A stretch of 64,000 bases of DNA from Batkoa obscura (taxonomy: Eukaryota > Entomophthoromycota > Entomophthoromycetes > Entomophthorales > Batkoaceae): contig JASVEC010000012.1 of NCBI GenBank assembly GCA_030770535.1, positions 1,054,001-1,118,000 on the forward strand, read 5' to 3'. Under the pieces are notes generated by a model. It made no database searches. It was not told where the DNA came from and saw nothing but the letters and a program-made list of their open reading frames with translations. Shown piece after piece: positions 24,492 through 34,889 of the stretch; within the stretch, counting starts at the first letter, position 1; each line of letters begins with the position of its first letter. Both the position numbers and the translations under genes were made by a program.

Positions 24492-25666
24492 ATGGCTGAT
24501 GAAACAATCCCAATAAAACATACTGAAAATGAAGTTGAAGTTGAAGTTGAAGAAGATATTGATGATTTATTAGATGGTAAGTAAATTTCTTTCTTTCTTT
24601 TTTCTTATATTCACAACTCTCATTATCTTCTAAATTAACACCCTTACCCCTCTCCATATAGATGCTTTAGAGTCCTTTTCTAAAGTGAATATTGAAAAAA
24701 CATCCCAAAAAAATCCAGAACCTACTCTAGATTTTAATTTCGAAGAAGAATTTGCTAAAGAATTAAGTAAAGGTATGGAAGATTTATTAAAAAAAGCGAA
24801 TAATGGGGAAGATTTAGATGCTAGTATGGAAAATTTGATCAAATCAGCAACCTCAAAGAATTCATTTCAATCAACAATGGATCAGACAATGAATAAATTA
24901 AAAAATAGTAGCGAACAAGTGAAGGTAAGTTGAATGTTCGAGTTTTGTTTTTTTATAATGTATATTTAAAATCAATGAATATTAATTGATGTAATATTTT
25001 AGTCTGAAGTTAAAGAAGATAACATGGATTCATTTATGGAAGATTTGATGAGTCAAGTTGGAGATATGACGAATAGTGGCGATTTTGAAAAAACAATTGA
25101 AGGTTTAATTACTCAAATTATGAATAAAGATTTACTTTATGAACCAATGAAAGATTTAGTAGAAAAGGTAAATTAACTTTAATACACATTAATGCTTATA
25201 AAATTTAAAAAAGTTTTTTAATTGATTAATTTTTATTACTATTATAGTATCCAGAATGGTTAGAATTAAATAAAGATAAACTTAATAAAGAAGAATTGGA
25301 TAAATATCAAAAACAATATACTATTGTACAACAAGTTATTAAAGAGTTTGATTTACAAGAATTGGATGCGGAAGGTAATGTTAAATCTACACCAGAAAAT
25401 ACAAAGAGTCAAGTAAAGGTTATGGATTTAATGCAAGAGGTAAGGGATTAGACTTTTTATTTATTTGTTTTACTTGTTTTGTTTTTATAACAATTCAAAC
25501 TAATTAATTTTTTATATAATTTATTAATATTTTTATATTCTTTTAGATGCAAGAATTAGGCCAACCACCTGCTGAATTACTTAAAATGGTTTCTCCTGGA
25601 TTAGAAGTTGGTGAAGATGGTCAACCTAAATTACCTAAAGAATTAGAAGAATGTAATATTATGTAA
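24492..25666 (+). CDS. PEX19: Peroxin-19, peroxisomal membrane protein chaperone/receptor
   Basis: Pex19 binds newly made peroxisomal membrane proteins in the cytosol and docks at Pex3. Exons 24492-24576, 24662-24924, 25003-25167, 25248-25439, 25547-25666 give 274 aa. The acidic N-terminus EVEVEEDIDDLLDDALESF matches the Pex3-binding region. The helical core has FAKELSKGMEDLL, FEKTIEGLITQIMNKDLLYEPMKDL and YPEWLELNKDKL, the classic Pex19 block. The protein ends ...EECNIM: CNIM is a CaaX box, so farnesylation is expected as in other Pex19 proteins. The GQPPAELL segment before the end is also typical. Confidence 0.92.
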
Positions 25667-26029
25667 TCATAACGGATTACGTTATACTCTCTCTTCCTAC
25701 TTTTTTCTTTTAATATTAAAAAATTACTAATACTTCTTTGAATGATCATGCTATTTTATTATTATTTTTTATTGTTATGTTTAATAGTACTATTATTTAT
25801 ATTTAATGTATTGAGCTTTAAATAATGAATTTTTGTTTTAAGTAAATCATAAGTTTTTCTTTATTTATGAAGTTGTTTGTATTAGTTAATATTGCATATA
25901 TGACCAACACTATTTTTATATTAGACAATTAATTCAATACATGCGTAATCTTTAAAATCCCCGTAAAAAACCAAACAGACTGTATTAATGAAGCATGAAT
26001 TTTATTTAAATTGCCCAATATTCCCCAAT
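25667..26029. other. Convergent intergenic spacer, PEX19/TMEM14
   Basis: 363 bp between two stop codons; AT-rich 3' flanks only. Nothing else seen. Confidence 0.6.
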
Positions 26030-26538
26030 TTACTTTAACAATGGAAGTGAGTATTTGATTGACATCAACAAACTTAAAATATATCAATGAATCATTCAAT
26101 TTAATTAGTCTAAAAAAAATACTCTTACCTTAACACAGAGATCAATCCAGCTGGCATAAACTTACCACTATTCGAAAACCTTAAACCCATTACAACTAAT
26201 AAGATTAAACTTAAAGCTAAATAAAAAAATCATGTTAACACCAATACACCAACTTAAAAAAACAGTCATATAATTCTAATAAAATAAATTGATTGCTTAC
26301 CTAATGATAAATAAACATCATTTTGATTTTTAGAAACTCTATTAGCTGCATAAGCTAATAATCCACCAAACGTTAATCCCATAGAAAGGGAAGGTACACT
26401 ACCTAAGAATAGAGAATAATATCAGTAATCTGAGATAAATTTCAATGATTATTAAATCTTTCAGTTACCTGCTTTAATATAACCAATACTACCACCAATG
26501 GCAACGATAGCTGCATAAACATAACCTAGATAATCCAT
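26030..26538 (-). CDS. TMEM14-family small membrane protein
   Basis: Exons 26469-26538, 26301-26402, 26129-26216, 26030-26072 join to 100 aa. It starts [30 protein letters not shown] and continues MGLTFGGLLAYAA, LALSLILLVVMGLRFSNSGKFMPAGLISVLS. This is the TMEM14/UPF0136 pattern of four short glycine-rich helices, with the conserved SGKFMPAG turn. Human TMEM14C is a mitochondrial inner-membrane protein linked to porphyrin transport; whether the fungal protein does the same is unknown. It lies tail-to-tail with PEX19. Confidence 0.88.
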
Positions 26539-26980
26539 TTTCTTTGTTTTTTGAATTAGAGATTGATTGAAAACTTTAAATTTAGTGAAGTCACCTATTC
26601 AAAGGTTAAAACTGAGTAATATTATTTCAGCCAATAATGTTAACCTTACATGTTCGCTTTTTGATTAAAGTTTATAAACCTAAAATTTAAATAATATTAT
26701 CTAAATTTCATTAGTTTGATTAATTTGATTAATAATGTTTTTATTTCTTACTAATTAAAATCTAATCAATTAATCAATACAATAAAGTTTATACTATTTA
26801 TGCATAATTTTAGTTATTGATTTTGTTGTTTTAATAAAAAATGTATAAAACAATTAATTCAACAAAGTTTATACAATTTATATAATGCTATTTTAATTAT
26901 TAAATATAGTGTTTAAATAAAAATTAATATAAAAAGATGTCCAAAATTAGTTTTTTCTATGTAATTTTTAAATTTTAGAT

Positions 26981-27084
26981 TAGAGGATGTTTTTTTTGGT
27001 TTCATTACTTTTTCCATCTTTTAAGCACTATTTGAGCGGAAAGATTGTTAGTAAAATTCTTAAACAAAAAATACAACCCCATAT
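26981..27084 (+). mobile_element. MITE family A, copy 9
   Basis: TAGAGGATGTTTTTTTTGG at the left, CTTTTAAGCACTATTTGAG inside, AAAATACAACCCCATAT at the right. Confidence 0.78.
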
Positions 27085-27490
27085 ATTGTTTTTTGTAAAT
27101 TTTTTTATAATTGCTAGCTTTTTAATAAAATTATAATATTAAATAAGATTAAAAACCTTTAAAAACTAAAAACCAGCTTAATCTTAAAACATTATTTAAT
27201 TTATAATATAAAAATAAAACTGTAGTAATATAAATAACTAATGATTATAAATAATTGTTAATTATAATATATGAAATCTAAAAATTTTATATAAATACGA
27301 CTAAATTATTAAGCATTAAAGCTTTTAAGCGGTATTAAAATATATATTATAAAGCTGTTTCTTTTTAATAGATAGAAAACTTTATTACATTTTTAATTAT
27401 GATGTTTAAATATTAATATGTAATTTTATTTAAATAAGAGTGGAGTTATACTAAATTAAAAGCTCATTTCAAATTCAATTTTTAAAAGTG

Positions 27491-27602
27491 AGAAATTAGT
27501 TAATTAAAAGTAAGATAAAGAAAAAACGACCAATTAGATATTTCGAGAAGATATTTAATTGGTCATTTACTTTCTACCTTAGATTTAATTGTTAATTCCT
27601 AA
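27491..27602. repeat. Foldback inverted repeat, about 50-bp arms
   Basis: CGACCAATTAGATAT is mirrored by ATATTTAATTGGTC around a 9-base loop. Weaker complementarity (AAAGTAAGATAAAG against CTTTCTACCTTAG) extends the arms to about 50 bp. Could be a small MITE of another family. Confidence 0.6.
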
Positions 27603-27767
27603 CATTTTGAGAATTTAATTTTGAAACAAGCTTCCAATGTAATCAAGGTTATTCATAATTATTTTTTTAACAAATTGCTTCATTTTTATTCCGAATGATG
27701 TCAACAAATATGTTTTTAGTTCACTAAAAACAATTTTCGAGATTTTATTTCTTTCAATAAAATTAAA

Positions 27768-29580
27768 ATGACTACTGGTAAATCAACAACCAATAAATAA
27801 TATTAATAAAACTAATAAAAAATACAACATAGATACTAAAACCCCATTGATACCTATTGTATTGAAAGGTAAGTTTTATAACATTTTATTTTTAATGACT
27901 ATATAATTAATGTTTTTAGATAAAATATATAACTTATTTTTCAAGTTAGAGTATCTTAATAAAACTGGCAATTTTAATGATCGTATAGCTAAACATATCG
28001 CAAACGGTAAAATTGCCTTGATTAAATAATAACAACATTAAATAATTTGATAATAGATATAAAACTCAATTATTCATTAAATAATAAAGTTCATTTATTA
28101 ATACCAAACTATGGTAGCTTAGGTAAATTGGAAATAATTAGTATTTATTAAAGTATATTTTACTCCTTAATATAGCTTTAAGTTTAACTAGCTTATTATT
28201 AAATACTGGTATTAAGATTAGTAGTATTATCAATTATAAAACACCAAGTCATATAGTGAATTTGTTAAATTTAATGAAAGTGGATTTAATTACTTGTAAT
28301 AATGAAACTGAAATATTAACTGCGATGAATAAAATGAGTTTGGGATGTAAAGAGAATAAAGAAGAATTAATTACTGTTGATAAGGTAAATTATTGAATTT
28401 GTAGATGTTTTATTGAAATTAATAGTTGATTGTTTATCATAGATAACTTTTGAATCTGGACTAAAAAATGGAATCAAAGAGTTAATAAATGAAATACTAA
28501 TTCAATGTCCTAAGTTGACACATTTAGTTTTATCGGAAGATTTTTATGGTAAGTGAGTTTATTGTTTTTTTCTTTATAAGTTTTTAATTTGTTAGATATT
28601 AAAAAAACAGTAGTAAATTATTTGGAAGAGATTAAAGTGAATTTTAAAGTAGATTTCATTTTTATTAGTTAAATTCAATTGATTTATTTGTTTTATTAGG
28701 TGATTGTAGTAAATACAAATATTACATTGAATGATGATTTAGTAAAAGAGGTATTAATATTTAGTTGATCGAATAGTAATTTATAAAATTAGGGCATAAA
28801 AAACTCTAAAAAAATCCAGATTGTTAGAATTGAAGACAAAAAAGCATACTTTTATTTTAAAAAATTAATTCAAGAATATGGTATATTAGCAGGTAATATA
28901 TATTTAAGAAGCCAATTGTAATGTGACAAATAATTATAGGTCCAACATCGGGAGCTGTATTGAGTGCTATATTAAATTTAAATGTTGAAACTAATAGCAA
29001 TGTGATTGGGGTATTAAATGATTCATATAAAGATTATTTAGAAATTTTATTAAATGAAGAAGATATTGTTGAAGATACAACAATTATTAATCCAAGTTAT
29101 GGGAGTTATGATGAGGTAATTTAATAACAATAATAATTTCATAGCAATGTAAACCAATTCAATAATAATAATATTATAATTATCTAGGCTTGTGTAGAAG
29201 ATTTACAATTACCAGCAGCCGTAACTATATCTAAAGCTACCGATTTAGAAACTGCTTTAAATATTATGGAGGAAAGAGATTATTCCCAATTACCAATAGT
29301 TAATGAACATCGTAAATTAATTGGCTATATAACTAAACAACAGATTATGAATAGTAATAATAAAAAAGAAGATAAAGTTTTAGGCCCAATGTATCATTTT
29401 AATAAGAATCAACAATATATTATAATTACACCAGATACTTTATTAAAAGAATTGAATGATTTTTTCGAACATCATGAAGTTGCATTTGTCACTGATAGAA
29501 ATCGTAAATTTTGTTTGGGTGTTGTAACAAAAAATGATTTAACCAATTTTTATAAAAAAAAGAATCAGTTTTATATTTAA
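27768..29580 (+). CDS. Cystathionine beta-synthase-like protein lacking the PLP lysine
   Basis: Eleven exons: 27768-27777, 27833-27868, 27920-28006, 28057-28122, 28176-28384, 28443-28548, 28596-28636, 28700-28750, 28793-28892, 28940-29115, 29188-29580. They join with consistent phases to 424 aa. The N-terminal half is a shrunken PLP fold II: LFFKLEYLNKTGNFNDRIAK aligns with the CBS block in which yeast has KLELYNPGGSIKDRIAK, so the Schiff-base lysine is Asn35. The SGNTG phosphate loop is replaced by PNYGSLALSL. A GPTSGAV relic remains at 236-242. The C-terminal third is a normal CBS-domain pair (LQLPAAVTISKATDL, RDYSQLPIVNEHRKLIGYI, HEVAFVTDR). Open frames over 11 exons argue for a functional non-catalytic protein. 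A true CBS must be sought elsewhere. Confidence 0.78.
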
Positions 29581-29680
29581 TAAAGCAATTATATGATATA
29601 AAATAATGTTAACTTATTATTATCTACTTTTTAGTTTTATTTGATTATATTTTTTATAAATAATGAAAAAAAATGGTAAT

Positions 29681-30994
29681 TTATTCTGACTCAGAATCAG
29701 AATCATATTGATTACCTAATAAACTAATATTAGTAGTATCCGTCTTACTTTTTTTACTTTGATCCTCTTCATGATCATTAACTATACTAGATGTACGAGT
29801 ATAAGCTTTAGTATATTTCATTTGTTGAGAAATTTGACTTAATGATTGAAGAACATCCGATCTAATGAGTGAACTTTTATTTTGAGTCTCAGTTTCTTGT
29901 TGATTAGGTTGATTTTCAATTAAGCCTTGATGATCTTTTTCATTTTCTTTCTCTTCTCCTTGTTCTTCATTATAATTCAATATAGGATTGGTAAACTCTT
30001 CTGGTAAATGTTCTTTTAATGCATTATAAACATCTTCTTCTGCCCTTTGTCTCACTTCTTCTTTAACTCCTTCATTTGGATCTTCAGTAGCCCATCTATT
30101 ATTGTGAGTTATTATTTTTAAATTTTAATCAATTCATTTTTACCTAACGTTGAGTATCTATAAAAGAAATTTAAGATTAGTCCCTAATTCTCAATATATT
30201 TAATAACAATTACCTCACTTCTTTCCAAAGACTGGTTAGACATCGCTTCTTTTGCAAACTCAGCATAAATTCTTCTAGAATATTGAACAAAAGCTACGCA
30301 TTTACCATGTAATATATTAACTATAAAATTTTTAATTAATCCAAAATTTAAAACACCTTTAAAAAATCACTACTTACTCTTAACAATTTCCCCAAAGGGA
30401 CTAAAAGCTTCCCTAATAACACCTTCCATATCATCATAGGGAGCAATTCTACCCACATACAACGTTTTGTTTTCTCTAGAAAAAGCACCTACACCACCCA
30501 AATCTCCTTTAAATTCCCCATGTCTTTCTCGTCCAAATATATCCACTGGCATCTCTTCTTTATCTTCTAAACATGGTATACGATGCTTAAATCGACATTC
30601 TTTACCATAGGGACAACCCCCTCTTGCAAAAAACATACAAAAATAAGTACCAGGATCTTTTTCCCCTTTTGTCCACCCAATATCTTTACGTGGATTGAGT
30701 TTATAAGGTGCTTTTTCTCTGTTAGCATTAGTTGAAGTAACTATATAAATGTTTTTATCAATTACTTACCCTACCCCAACTCGAAAACCTGTCCAACGAT
30801 TGTACCAGATATTATAACTGGTGGCTCCATCGATTTGGCCTTTTAAAGCACCAAGGTCATGCAGCACTTCTTCACCTACCTGATTATAAAAGATTAGCAT
30901 TTATTCTGGATTTGTGTTTCTAGTGATATTATATTACCTGTTTACGGGCAGGTCTTTTTAATTGCTCTTCTATTGTTTTTGGATGTTCAAACAT
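29681..30994 (-). CDS. CWC2: Pre-mRNA splicing factor Cwc2/RBM22 family
   Basis: Cwc2 contacts U6 snRNA and the intron in the active spliceosome. Exons 30938-30994, 30770-30879, 30378-30718, 30214-30320, 30144-30157, 29681-30095 give 347 aa. Order: Torus/N-terminal part (YNIWYNRWTGFRVGVG), the CCCH zinc finger C83-x7-C91-x5-C97-x3-H101 (FARGGCPYGKECRFKH), then an RRM with KTLYVGRIAP and CVAFVQYSRRIYAEFAKEAM. The C-terminus is acidic and ends SDSESE. Exon 5 is only 14 bp, encoding ILNV plus part of an Arg codon. The acceptor of intron 2 was chosen at 30719 because it follows a CTAAC branch site and restores frame. Confidence 0.85.
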
Positions 30995-32512
30995 TCTATT
31001 TTGAATATTTTTGACAAAAATTGATAGCTTTTAAGTTTGTTAGTCTAAATTTTAAGTTTTAGTGCCTAAAAATTGAACCAATTAAAATTCACTATTTAAT
31101 ACTTAATTCAAAGGCAGGAAATGTAAGAGAAAATAAAATGATCAAAGGGATAGAAATCAAATATATTTTAAAAGTTTTAACACTTGACTTCACTAGCATA
31201 ATTAATTAGACTGTACAAAAATTTTAATTTAGAATATGCTGTCAACTAATAAATTAGACCAAGTTAAGTTTACAGATCCAATAATCTGATATGAACGTTC
31301 TTAACCGTTATTAGATAACTAATTACTGCGCTTAGAATACTTTTACTTCTGGGATCCTGAACCAATACATTATCCAAACGATACAATTAGTTAGAAAAAT
31401 GCTTAGAGAAAAACATTTCTTGGTGTAATAAGCATAACTACATCGGTTGGTTAGCATCTAATGGTACTGAATGTGCTATTTACTCATATTTTGGTTTATT
31501 GTTAATAAATCTATTTCATTATAATTATAAAAAACTTAAACAAACTAAAAAAGCACTTACTCAAAGTAGAACTATTTACTTGAACTATCATTTAAGGTTA
31601 TGATCGTTTTATTATTATTTTGTATTGATCATTTTAGTTGTAAAAGTAGATGGTATATAATTATTTTACATTATTCATACATCCATATATTTAAAGTTTA
31701 TAAAAAGAATTCTTATAGAGAAGCTTATATTAAAAGTCATAAAACTGATTGAATCTTTAAAATAGATTAAAACTTAATAGAAACTATATCAATACGACAG
31801 TACAATTATTTTGTTTGTTTTTCATTGTTTAAATGTACATTATTACTGTTGTTTTATTTTATTTTTAGATGGAATTATACCTGCTACCCTCAATTTAAAT
31901 GGAGCCTACTTTTTTAAAATTTAAAATCTTCCAAAACGGAATTATATAGTTTCATTTATTTTGAAAGGTTATAAATCAAATATATATAGACTTCGTTTCA
32001 ACCTAAAGAATGATAATAATATCATAATCGACCTTCAACCTTTTACCAACTTTAACTAATAAAAATTCTAAATTCAATTAAGAATTACTATATAGGTGCA
32101 GTTTGGCACTAGGAAAAAGATGCTAACAGGCCTTATTTGAGTTTATCATTTTGAAATGAAAGTTTAAAGAAACATTTATTTTTTGTCTTTATTTTAATTT
32201 TTTTATTTTAAATTTTTAGTTTAAATTAGATTGTTAAAAAAACTATCAAGTATTTCGTTTGTTATAAATCAATAGTTAGGGAAGTATTTTTTTGTTTAAG
32301 AATTTTACTAACAATCTTTCTGCTTAAATAGCGCTTAAAAATAGAAAAAGTGATGAAACCAAAAAAAATATGTTCATAATTAGCTTTTGAGATATGAATA
32401 AAAGTGAACTGTCTTAAAATTTGCACTGAAAAAATTAAGGTAAAAAAATTGGTGCTATAATTTATTACAAAATCTTATTGTTAGTTTATTAAATACTTAT
32501 AATCTAAAAAAG
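30995..32512. other. Intergenic, one MITE, possible coding relic
   Basis: No intact gene. Around 31470-31590 a plus-strand frame reads CAIYSYFGLLLINLFHYNYK before a stop, and a similar nucleotide stretch occurs near 34617. Both may be traces of a decayed membrane-protein gene. MITE copy at 32277-32378. Confidence 0.35.
32277..32378 (-). mobile_element. MITE family A, copy 10
   Basis: GGGAAGTATTTTTTTGTTTA at the left and TTAAATAGCGCTTAAAAATA in the centre. The right terminus has decayed from the ACACCCCC form. Confidence 0.65.
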
Positions 32513-33406
32513 CTAGAACTCATAATGTGAACGAGCTAAAAGTTCTAAATCAAAAACGCGATGGTGAATTCCAAGGTTTGATATAGTGTCTAAATCTTCT
32601 TTAGAAAGTTCTATATCCTCAAAATTACTTTTAATACGACCTTCATTAGTAGATCTTGGGATTACACTAGTACCACGTTGCTGGCCCCAAGCTAGAATAA
32701 CTTGAACTGAGGTCTTTCCTAATCGATTTGCAATATCGTTAAGCACTTTATCCTCACGAACCTTTGGCTCACCGAATGATCCAAGTGGCGAATAAGCAGT
32801 TACATGAATATTTTCACTCTTACAAAATTCAAGTAGCTCATGTTGAGGAAGATAAGGATGAAGCTCAACTTGAAGAACGGAAGGTCTAGTTTTAGCTTTC
32901 ATTAAAACTTGTTTAATACCTTCAATATTGAAATTCGAAAGTCCAATATCTCTTACTTTTCCACTTTCTACTAGTTTTTCAAGCTCTCGCCATGTATCGT
33001 GAATAGTATATCCTCCTTCAATTTTAAGGGTACCATCTGGATTTCGGGGCATAAAGCCTTCTTCTGGTTGACCATAAGGCGAATGAATAAGGTAAAGATC
33101 TAAATAGTCAAGTTGGAGATCATTTAAACTTTTATTGAATGATTTTGCAACACGGTCAGGGTGATGAAAGGTATTCCAAAGCTTTGAAGTAATAAAAATT
33201 TCCTCTCTAGGGACATCTGTTCCTTTAATAGCCTTCCCTACCTCTTTTTCATTTTCATAAGACTCGGCTGTGTCAATGTGGCGATATCCTAAGTTTAAAG
33301 CAATTTTAACTGACTTTGCTGCTTCTTCTTTTGGTTTATACGTTCCTAAACCAAGCAGTGGAATTTTAGCTCCAGAGTTAAGGATTGCACTACGGTTTAA
33401 TGACAT
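32513..33406 (-). CDS. Aldo-keto reductase (NADPH-dependent carbonyl reductase)
   Basis: An intronless 297-aa gene in a neighbourhood of intron-rich genes. The AKR tetrad is present: Asp45 and Tyr50 in HIDTAESYENE, Lys75 in ITSKLWNT, His108 in YLIHSP. Cofactor-site blocks follow: DIGLSNF, VLQVELHPYLPQHELLEF, TAYSPLGS and SVIPRSTNEGRI (the IPRS segment that grips NADPH). Start MSLNRSAILNSGAKIPLLGLGTY is typical of the AKR3/AKR4-like fungal and bacterial enzymes. The lack of introns could reflect retroposition or later acquisition, though base composition looks similar to neighbours. Substrate unknown. Confidence 0.92.
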   Translation of the reverse strand: MSLNRSAILNSGAKIPLLGLGTYKPKEEAAKSVKIALNLGYRHIDTAESYENEKEVGKAIKGTDVPREEIFITSKLWNTFHHPDRVAKSFNKSLNDLQLDYLDLYLIHSPYGQPEEGFMPRNPDGTLKIEGGYTIHDTWRELEKLVESGKVRDIGLSNFNIEGIKQVLMKAKTRPSVLQVELHPYLPQHELLEFCKSENIHVTAYSPLGSFGEPKVREDKVLNDIANRLGKTSVQVILAWGQQRGTSVIPRSTNEGRIKSNFEDIELSKEDLDTISNLGIHHRVFDLELLARSHYEF

Positions 33407-34889
33407 TCTATGAAATAGTGATTGATATAAGCTATAAGAAATTTATTGGTAGTTTGAGTTATAAAAGCCGTGTCTTTAATGATTTATTGAAATAGTTTTT
33501 ATTTTCTTAATAATTCAGAAGCAGCTATTTGTAGTTGATTTAAACTACATTATCCAAATAAAACAAGCCTAAAGATTTACATGAAACATTTTGCATCACA
33601 AAAATCCAAAAAACAACATGTAGTTTTGTCATTACTCATACTTACTCCAATATAATTAATAAGAAAGCGTTGCTATAACCAGTATTAATAATCAAGTTGG
33701 TTTTAATAATGAAGCTGTCCTGTGCTTATATATTTATTTTATCATGCTAATTAGCATTAATCAAAACAATTGTAAATTCTAACATTATACCCGGATTATG
33801 TGATATTAGTGAAGACTTTTCCTTGTAAGTATAACAATTTGACTAATCGGAACAATATTTAAAAAAATTAATAAAACGACATCCGAATAATTAGGGTAAA
33901 CTTTTGTAAGTTTTCGAAAAAACTAAATTGGTTATTTTAAAATATCCGTAAAATTATGCCTATAATAAACTTGCTCATTTTATATATTTTAATTACGCCA
34001 GATAAATATTATAATATAAAAAATCTGTTATTATATTGAGTCTGTCATAGATTAAAATGAATATTGTTAGAAGGTCTATTTTATTTTGGCTAACAAACCT
34101 TTTTAGTTTTTTATTTGTAGTCAGGTAACCCTTAAATTCACCCTAGCAGTTTATTTTATTTCGTTACAGGGTCAATTTAATAACATATGGGGGTGTTTTT
34201 TTGGCTTCACTTTTTCTATCTTTTAAGCATTATTTGAGCGGAAAAATTGTTAGTAAATTCTTAAACACAAAAATACGCCCCCATGTATTGTTATAGATTA
34301 TTAATTCAAAAATGCTGCAATTTAAAATTCTATTGTAACTGAGCGCGAAATAGTGGACGCATTTAACCCTTTAAACTGACATAAATCATATTTTGTAAAA
34401 ATACTGACAGCTATTAAATATTTAAATTCACTTTTTATAAATTCGATTCGTTGGCACTACTTTTTTACAGAATATGAGTTGTACCGATTGAAAGGGTTAA
34501 ATGAGCCTGTTATTTCACACTTAGCTATAAAACTTATTATCACACTTTATTTAGTAATATAGTGATTCATTTTGTTTATCCAAGGCTTTTAAGTTTAAAT
34601 TTATTGTATTAGATGCAAAAGTAGGTGGAATAAGGTTGGCTAATACTATTCATATATGCGTTGGGTTATAATTTGCAAATGGTTCTTTCTAATAAAACTT
34701 ATTTAGATAAAGACTAAGTTGAAATAAGGATTCAATATGAAATTGCACTTCATAAGCTAAAAAAGATACTATGAATAAATATTATACATTAAATATTAAA
34801 CAACAATTTTTTTAAATGAAATTCTTGACTTATTATAAAAAAACATACTTAAACAAACTATTATTTCTATTTTATTTATTAAATTCTAT
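33407..34889. other. Intergenic, one MITE
   Basis: AT-rich, no gene recognised. MITE copy at 34185-34285. A TTATAAAAG TATA-like word lies upstream of the reductase near 33459. Confidence 0.55.
34185..34285 (+). mobile_element. MITE family A, copy 11
   Basis: ATATGGGGGTGTTTTTTTGG at the left, TTTAAGCATTATTTGAGCGG inside, AAAATACGCCCCCAT at the right: a near-complete copy. Confidence 0.82.

Larger units (their letters stand above)
26539..27767. other. Intergenic with one MITE and one foldback
   Basis: Very AT-rich 1.2 kb. Holds a MITE copy at 26981-27084 and an inverted repeat at 27491-27602. No gene seen. Confidence 0.6.

Noticed and set aside
31470-34700. Similar short stretches near 31630 and 34617 suggesting a duplicated decayed membrane-protein gene
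   Set aside because: Similarity is limited to a few dozen AT-rich bases and frames are short; not enough to call a gene, only mentioned in the spacer entry.
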